Of a DNA stretch of 14,470 bases, positions 12,001-14,470 are shown one piece after another (position 1 is the first letter of the stretch; each line of letters opens with the position of its first letter). The translations under genes and the position numbers were made by a program. Location of the stretch: contig JAZRNH010000051.1 of NCBI GenBank assembly GCA_045648025.1, positions 1-14,470 on the forward strand, given 5' to 3'. The DNA comes from RGIG1681 sp045648025. GTDB lineage: Bacteria > Bacillota > Clostridia > Christensenellales > UBA1242. The notes under the pieces were generated by a model. That model was not told where the DNA came from, ran no database searches, and was given only the letters and a program-made list of their open reading frames with translations.

Positions 12001-14470
12001 CTGTTTGTTTCAGCAAGTTGTGCATCTTCATTAATATCATCATTACCATAATAGTAATAAACGATTTGTTTTAAAATTGCAGCATTTGTAACAGATTTTC
12101 CTGTTGTGTTTTCCCAAATATTTGTAATTGATGTTCTTGTTTTATCTTCATCAATACCTGTGTTTTCTGTGGTTCCGTTAGTGTTCCATAATGAATATGG
12201 TTGATACTTGCTGGTTCCATCAGCATTGGTTCCAAATTTTGCAATTTCAGTTTCATTTCTAAAGTATGCAGTAACAAGTTTCTTCTTTGTTCCGTTTGAA
12301 TATTCTGCTTTGTTTACATTGTAGTCTTCATAGTCAAACATACCATAGAACACAAGGTCACTACCTTTAAGTTCTGCAACAACAGGGTTTTGAGCACTAT
12401 CAACTGCTTTGATTGGAGTTGATGAACCATAAGTTGTTCTAAGTTTAACTTGTGCTGTTCCTGAGCTATTGTCTAATCCATTTGTAAACATATGAATATC
12501 AGAAATAGCATATTTGTTTGTTCCTGATCCTGTATATTCTGCTGTATATAAGAGAATATCATTTGGAACAACATTTTGCATTGAACCAGAAACATTAAGT
12601 TCACTGTAATATGCAGTAATAGAGAAGTATGTAAGGACAACCTTCTTCATATTAAATGCAAGTCGAACCGTTGTAAATCCAGATGACTGATCATGTTTAT
12701 TCATCAATTCTAACAAATCATATTTAATATAGAAGTTAGAGTTTAATGAAAGATCGGCATATTCAACAGGGTGATATCCATTAACTCCATCAACTTTTTC
12801 ATATCTTACAAATGTTGTGAAATTATCATTTGAATAATTGATATCTTTGCTTGATGTTAATGTTAAATCTTTACCGTCATAGAATGTAGTGCCATCTGAA
12901 GAATATTGATATGTGTATGTTTCAGAAAGTCTATAAACACCACCGGTTGGAGCAACCAAAACAGATGGAGCAGAGTTAAAGAAGAACCAACCAGAAATTG
13001 TTGCTTTTGTTCTTCCTGCAACTTCTTCTTCAACAATTTTAATTTCTTGACCACAAGAGTCTTTTTGTAAATCAAATGTAAGTGTTACTTCATCTTTATA
13101 ATAAGAAAGTTGAAGGTTTGTAACTTCGCTAAATACTGCGACAATGTTTGTGTCAGTTGTTGCTGTTGTGATGAATGGTTTCATCATATCAGTTGAAACA
13201 CAAGCCATTTCTGACCAGAGTTTTGAAGTTCTATCAAATGTTTGTGAATACCAACCTGCAAATGTGTATGCTTTAACGATATTAAAATCAATAAATGATG
13301 TAATACCAGCAACAGCTGCAGCTGCAGTTGGTTTTCCAATATATACTGTTTTGAAGTCACTTGAATAAATATAATATGTATCACCATCACAGTAATATGG
13401 ATGTGAGTTGTTACCATTTACAACTCCTGGTTTAACTGCAAAGTATTCTCCGCCATCAAGTGCCACAAAATCTCTCTTTTGAGTATTTAAATCACCAGCA
13501 GATGTTGTGTATGCAAGATCTTTATATGGTTCAGATTCAAGGACATTTGCAGTTAATGAAGTAGGTGAGTAGATAGTTCTTACACCACCCCAAAGAACAA
13601 TTGAATATTCGGCGAAAGAAGCATCACCATAACTGCTAAAGTTGTAAATATTATCTGTACCAAGAGAATATGGATCATAACCAAGGGTTGTATCTAAAAT
13701 AGTTTCATAAAGTGGTTTTGATGCAATATCACCAGAAACAGCATGTCTATACATAGTGTCGAATGTTTGATATTTTGCATAACCATCAATATATTTTAAT
13801 GGAGTTCCGAGAGAGAATTGTTTTGCTTCTCCAATATAGGTTAAGTTGCCTAAACTTGAAGTAACACCACCACTTACATAAATTGTATCATCAAGTCTGT
13901 AGTATGGGTTCATCTTAAAGTTGCTAACATTGTTAATAACTATTTCATCAAGACCAGTGTTAATTTCTTCATTAAGAGTATCCACTGTTGTTGTTGAAAC
14001 ACTTATTGTATAAATAACAACTGTTGAAAGGTTAACATAGTTAATTCTTCCTGTAGCAAATGGTCCATAGCTATAGAACTTTTCAGGTTTTCTCATATAA
14101 GCTGTGCTAAGTTCTGGCAATGACTCAATTGTAAGGTCAACTGCACCAACAGCATTTAATTCTGTAATTTTATAGTTCTTTAAGTTGAATATAATATCAT
14201 AGAACAAATCTGTCATATTTTGAAGCTTATTGTTATCTCTATCAGCTGGATTAGTAGATGCATAAGTTGAGTAAGCTTTTGGAGTGTTTGTTCCTTCAAC
14301 CATTTGAGGATTGATTTCATAGTAAGATTCAGACATTAATACATAATTAATTCCATAAATATCTCTTACATATGTTGCAGCATAAAGGATTTCGTTAAGT
14401 TCACTGATAAATTCACCAAGTGAGGTGAATCCTTTATAAGCAAGGTCATAAATGATTGTTTTTGTGTAAT
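1..14470 (-). CDS. Giant modular surface protein with diverged InlB B-type repeats (both ends outside window)
   Basis: One frame on the minus strand (complete codons from 14468 down to 3) has no stop over 4,822 codons, and I found no frameshift. There is no start or stop codon of the gene here, so both termini are missing, including any signal peptide or wall anchor. The translation is beta-strand-like, rich in Asn, Ser, Thr, Asp and Tyr, with eight Cys. Seven aromatic-x-Gly-Trp motifs (Trp at residues 406, 494, 1752, 2333, 2440, 2953, 3055), many closing strands such as VEARF or YAKF, and ING turns such as IGIYING resemble InlB B-repeats and their divergent relatives. These are small beta-grasp-like modules known from listerial internalins and many Firmicutes and Bacteroidetes surface proteins. 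I see no enzyme motif, leucine-rich repeat, LPXTG or obvious membrane helix. The likely role is a secreted adhesin or stalk; that is inference from composition and repeats. Arginine is nearly all AGA (about five exceptions). Existence of the gene is near certain; its function is not. Confidence 0.95.
3..3698 (-). other. Downstream segment without Gly-Trp modules (residues 3591-4822)
   Basis: 1,232 residues follow the linker with no aromatic-x-Gly-Trp motif. Seen: KSGTIRIYIHP (about 2940), resembling the KIYP block start; a Tyr tetrad (2604..2615); hairpins GEDYYLGYDG (1986..2015) and QGTYYYFLNN (639..668); and YLFEG at 1092..1106 and again at 462..476, 210 residues apart. No LPXTG, SLH-like or hydrophobic C-terminal helix is visible, but the true C-terminus lies outside the window. 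I do not recognise the fold. Confidence 0.5.
3699..3764 (-). repeat. Gly/Ala/Thr-rich linker with 18-base period
   Basis: Residues 3569-3590 form a low-complexity Gly/Ala/Thr stretch interrupted by DDNY and ending in AGAY. In DNA, the 14-base string gcaccagttccagc occurs at 3727..3740 and again at 3745..3758, a period of 18. It is the only clear DNA-level tandem repeat in the window. The composition suggests a flexible linker between two architecturally different parts of the protein. Confidence 0.75.
3765..5132 (-). other. Divergent beta-rich stretch before the Gly/Ala linker
   Basis: 456 residues (about 3113-3568). Visible elements: HVTLYAENGFYFDDG, LNLIADYTN (like a closing strand), HVAGYYYDGYFEF (Gly-Tyr core, 4461..4493), the hairpin-like TVPYLIRNN, and TIIAQF (near 3798), a closing strand of the A-(K/R/Q)-F kind. 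The order Gly-aromatic turn then closing strand suggests one or two more diverged modules. I see nothing else here. Confidence 0.4.
5133..6179 (-). repeat. Large composite block, copy 2
   Basis: Residues 2764-3112 (349 residues). Order: GGSI start (6168..6179), YSAAAPML, LIGIYING (6033..6056), DIVVEARF (ARF 5946..5954), KNIYNS, ITVPYGTELSFGV (near 5717), YYFQGWYLL with Gly-Trp at 5610..5615, SFFAKY (about 5481), YVFTGWWQ with Gly-Trp at 5304..5309, and IKIDY. It is collinear with copy 1 but shorter, mainly because it lacks the ~68-residue stretch before the first Gly-Trp module. The Gly-Trp pairs are 107 residues apart in copy 1 and 102 in copy 2. Confidence 0.65.
6180..6962 (-). other. Spacer between the two large blocks (residues ~2503-2763)
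   Basis: 261 residues with no Gly-Trp module. A strand EVPVDTYFNETI and GHYFTISVN may be a degraded module. They are followed by alternating hairpin-like strings such as GKVFYINNN, KYVVYKNEIYFVAD and GNVHYLVSNN. The last part, YVVTTIDEN followed by AGGSI, leads into copy 2, like the stretch before copy 1 (STFTSTIN ... KGGSI). Confidence 0.45.
6963..8285 (-). repeat. Large composite block, copy 1
   Basis: Residues 2062-2502 (441 residues). Order: GGSI start (8274..8285), YSASYPML, FVGLWING (8139..8162), NTNEMII, VEAKFAENIKFTV (AKF 7998..8006), SNIYST, an extra ~68-residue stretch, YEVAYGTYVDLSV (7524..7562), FDGWF with Gly-Trp at 7470..7475, DIVAKY (about 7353), YLFTGWWQ with Gly-Trp at 7149..7154, and LVARF (7041..7049). 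The same order recurs in copy 2 at 5133..6179. The Gly-Trp parts fit the Listeria-Bacteroides repeat family; the ING part fits the divergent InlB B-repeat. Copy borders are estimated from where similarity stops being visible. Confidence 0.65.
8286..9059 (-). other. Divergent beta modules between module 3 and the first large block
   Basis: 258 residues. Pieces resembling module parts are AAYGTYTKVSYE (an opening strand as in other copies), the hairpin QYYLIDDDS (8760..8780), HLLGYRVTGYTYSG (8574..8612, Gly-Tyr in place of Gly-Trp) and MVVKAIYEKVF (KAIY 8370..8381, a closing strand). They occur in canonical order, so at least one complete but strongly diverged module probably lies here. Confidence 0.45.
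9060..9347 (-). repeat. InlB B-like module 3 (HGWYING)
   Basis: Residues 1708-1803. It starts with SANSVSMKYAFF and has the core LLFHGWYINGYLYSQ with Gly-Trp at 9213..9218 (Trp 1752). The ING directly after Gly-Trp-Tyr joins the two turn signatures that are separate elsewhere in the protein, which makes this the clearest link between the Gly-Trp and ING module types. The end is unclear; VIIYNKTTKVI may be the closing strand. Confidence 0.6.
9543..9785 (-). repeat. KIYP block, copy 2
   Basis: Residues 1562-1642. The block begins RGSTIKIYPYI (KIYP at 9762..9773) and ends EYYSAYSVTIERM (AYSVTIERMV at 9543..9572), mirroring copy 1 at 11076..11297 (81 residues here, 74 there). The closing strand SAYSVTI recurs once more as SANSVSM just upstream of the Gly-Trp module at 9060..9347. 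Confidence 0.5.
9951..10100 (-). repeat. NTNE...AKF closing submodule
   Basis: NTNEYYI (10080..10100) leads, 39 residues later, to YAKFAQVVKFTV (AKF at 9975..9983). The block at 7974..8093 has the same pattern: NTNEMII followed by EAKFAENIKFTV. Identity between the two closing strands (AKFA...KFTV) is high for this protein, which supports common descent. The preceding ING turn is not recognisable in this copy. Confidence 0.55.
10101..10592 (-). other. Strand-rich linker region with aromatic hairpin and five-Tyr run
   Basis: 164 residues follow the EARF strand. They start with TVETRIDGL and contain PYGQIFDETK. A run of five consecutive Tyr lies at 10299..10313, followed by a basic stretch (KRYKAKA). 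The hairpin NGTKYYFMPN is at 10215..10244. No Gly-Trp motif is present. Alternating hydrophobic residues suggest more beta modules with eroded signatures. Confidence 0.4.
10593..10898 (-). repeat. ING-type divergent InlB module, copy 1 (FIGFYSNG / EARF)
   Basis: Residues 1191-1292. EPIAFIGFYSNGRRL (FIGFYSNG at 10851..10874) corresponds to YTFVGLWINGVYI and RLIGIYINGDYI in the later blocks. The unit ends with DLSIEARF (ARF at 10593..10601), matching DLIVEAKF and DIVVEARF. A strand, a Gly-aromatic turn and a final V-E-A-R-F strand are typical of the divergent InlB B-repeat (PF18998-like) pattern. This copy has about 86 residues between turn and closing strand, longer than in the other copies. 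Confidence 0.55.
11076..11297 (-). repeat. KIYP block, copy 1
   Basis: Residues 1058-1131. The block begins KGLKLKIYPSP (KIYP at 11274..11285) and ends EYTDAYIVTMKQF (AYIVTMKQFM at 11076..11105). A second block with the same start and end motifs lies at 9543..9785, 504 residues further on in the protein. The two are strongly diverged between the end motifs. The unit has not been matched to a named family. Confidence 0.5.
11526..11792 (-). repeat. Divergent module with FMGYKYGG core
   Basis: The layout matches the Gly-Trp modules: an aromatic hairpin (QGTFYYKAEE, 11763..11789), a core YMFMGYKYGG at 11622..11651 in which Tyr takes the place of Trp, and a closing strand SAVF at 11526..11537. 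It spans 89 residues (about 893-981). The replacement of Trp by Tyr is seen directly; membership of the repeat family is inferred from order and spacing. Confidence 0.5.
11793..12803 (-). other. Divergent beta-rich stretch of the giant protein (residues ~556-892)
   Basis: There are 337 residues without a canonical Gly-Trp. Visible pieces that recall closing strands are LTYFSITAYY, LLYTAEY and KKLVTAYF, each a run of alternating hydrophobic residues ending in an aromatic. A Tyr tetrad (12048..12059) and Trp in SLWNTN, NIWENT and DWFGTD are also present. I infer further eroded repeat modules here, but cannot draw their borders. Confidence 0.4.
12804..13094 (-). repeat. InlB B-like module 2 (SGWF)
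   Basis: A strand-rich segment starts at EVTLTF and carries ATISGWFFF with Gly-Trp at 12987..12992 (Trp 494). It then runs through YTYQYSSDG and ends near TTFVRYEKV. One cysteine lies upstream in DSCGQE. Trp 406 and Trp 494 are 88 residues apart, so modules 1 and 2 are adjacent. The closing strand is more degenerate (FVRYE) than in the other modules, so the downstream boundary is uncertain. Confidence 0.55.
13125..13388 (-). repeat. InlB B-like module 1 (AGWY)
   Basis: The module opens with an aromatic hairpin (DGDTYYIY, 13365..13388). It has an Ala-rich stretch (TAAAAVAG, about 13302..13326), carries the hallmark YTFAGWY with Gly-Trp at 13251..13256 (Trp 406), and ends in the closing strand IVAVF near 13131. 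The length, about 88 residues, is close to that of a canonical InlB B-repeat (about 70-80). It is followed 88 residues later by a second Gly-Trp, forming a pair. The assignment rests on motif pattern only. Confidence 0.6.
13434..14468 (-). other. Upstream non-modular segment of the giant protein (residues 1-345)
   Basis: These are the first 345 visible residues. They contain no aromatic-x-Gly-Trp motif and no A-(K/R)-F closing strand. Residues ~16-45 (LGEFISELNEILYAATYV and following) look alpha-helical, unlike the strand-rich remainder, and several Tyr/Asn-rich stretches follow (for example NPYYRLDD near 13880). This may be the tail of a preceding distinct domain rather than a repeat. I do not recognise the fold. 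Boundaries are approximate and set by where the first module begins. Confidence 0.5.

Noticed and set aside
13144..13368. Plus-strand open frame of 74 codons with a protein-like look
   Set aside because: It is antisense to module 1, whose Gly-Trp motif and closing strand are clearly coding on the other strand.
1..14470. Non-ribosomal peptide or polyketide synthase, usual for genes this long
   Set aside because: No carrier-protein, condensation, adenylation or ketosynthase motifs are seen, and the Asn/Thr/Tyr-rich, Cys-poor composition does not fit.
1..14470. Internalin-type leucine-rich repeats
   Set aside because: The Gly-Trp modules resemble InlB B-repeats, but no regular 22-residue Leu pattern is present in the window.
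1..14470. CRISPR array or intergenic regulatory region
   Set aside because: No regularly spaced identical repeats occur, and the reading frame leaves no non-coding gap.

Overview
The window is the interior of one very large gene on the minus strand. Reading the reverse complement in the frame whose codons run from 14468 down to 3, I checked every codon and found no stop in 4,822 consecutive codons. Neither the natural start nor the natural stop is inside the window, so the gene is longer than 14.4 kb and the protein longer than 4,800 residues. No other gene, RNA gene, CRISPR array, insertion sequence, promoter or terminator can be supported. Short open frames in other registers are shadows of this coding sequence.

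The protein looks like a giant secreted or surface-exposed, all-beta, modular protein. It is rich in Asn, Ser, Thr, Asp and Tyr, and has only eight cysteines. It is built from highly diverged modules of the InlB B-repeat type (Listeria-Bacteroides repeat and its divergent relatives), recognised by an aromatic-x-Gly-Trp motif followed about 30 to 90 residues later by a closing strand of the form V-x-A-(K/R)-(F/Y). Residue 1 below is the codon at 14468..14466. Layout: residues 1-345 (13434..14468) carry no recognisable module. Residues ~360-560 hold a pair of Gly-Trp modules. Residues ~560-1710 hold diverged modules, including two related blocks around a KIYP motif. A Gly-Trp module lies near residue 1752. 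Two large collinear blocks, residues 2062-2502 and 2764-3112, each hold an ING submodule, a closing A-(K/R)-F strand and two Gly-Trp modules. Residues 3113-3568 are beta-rich and more divergent. A Gly/Ala/Thr linker occupies residues 3569-3590, and the last 1,232 visible residues have no full Gly-Trp module.

The base composition is AT-rich (roughly one third G+C, estimated by eye). Arginine is almost always AGA, and every Trp is TGG with no in-frame TGA, so the standard bacterial code applies. Together with InlB-type repeats this suggests a low-GC Gram-positive lineage (Firmicutes or a related wall-less or gut Bacilli/Mollicutes group), possibly from a host-associated metagenome. That assignment is inference. 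A role in adhesion or host contact is plausible for this family, but nothing in the window proves it.
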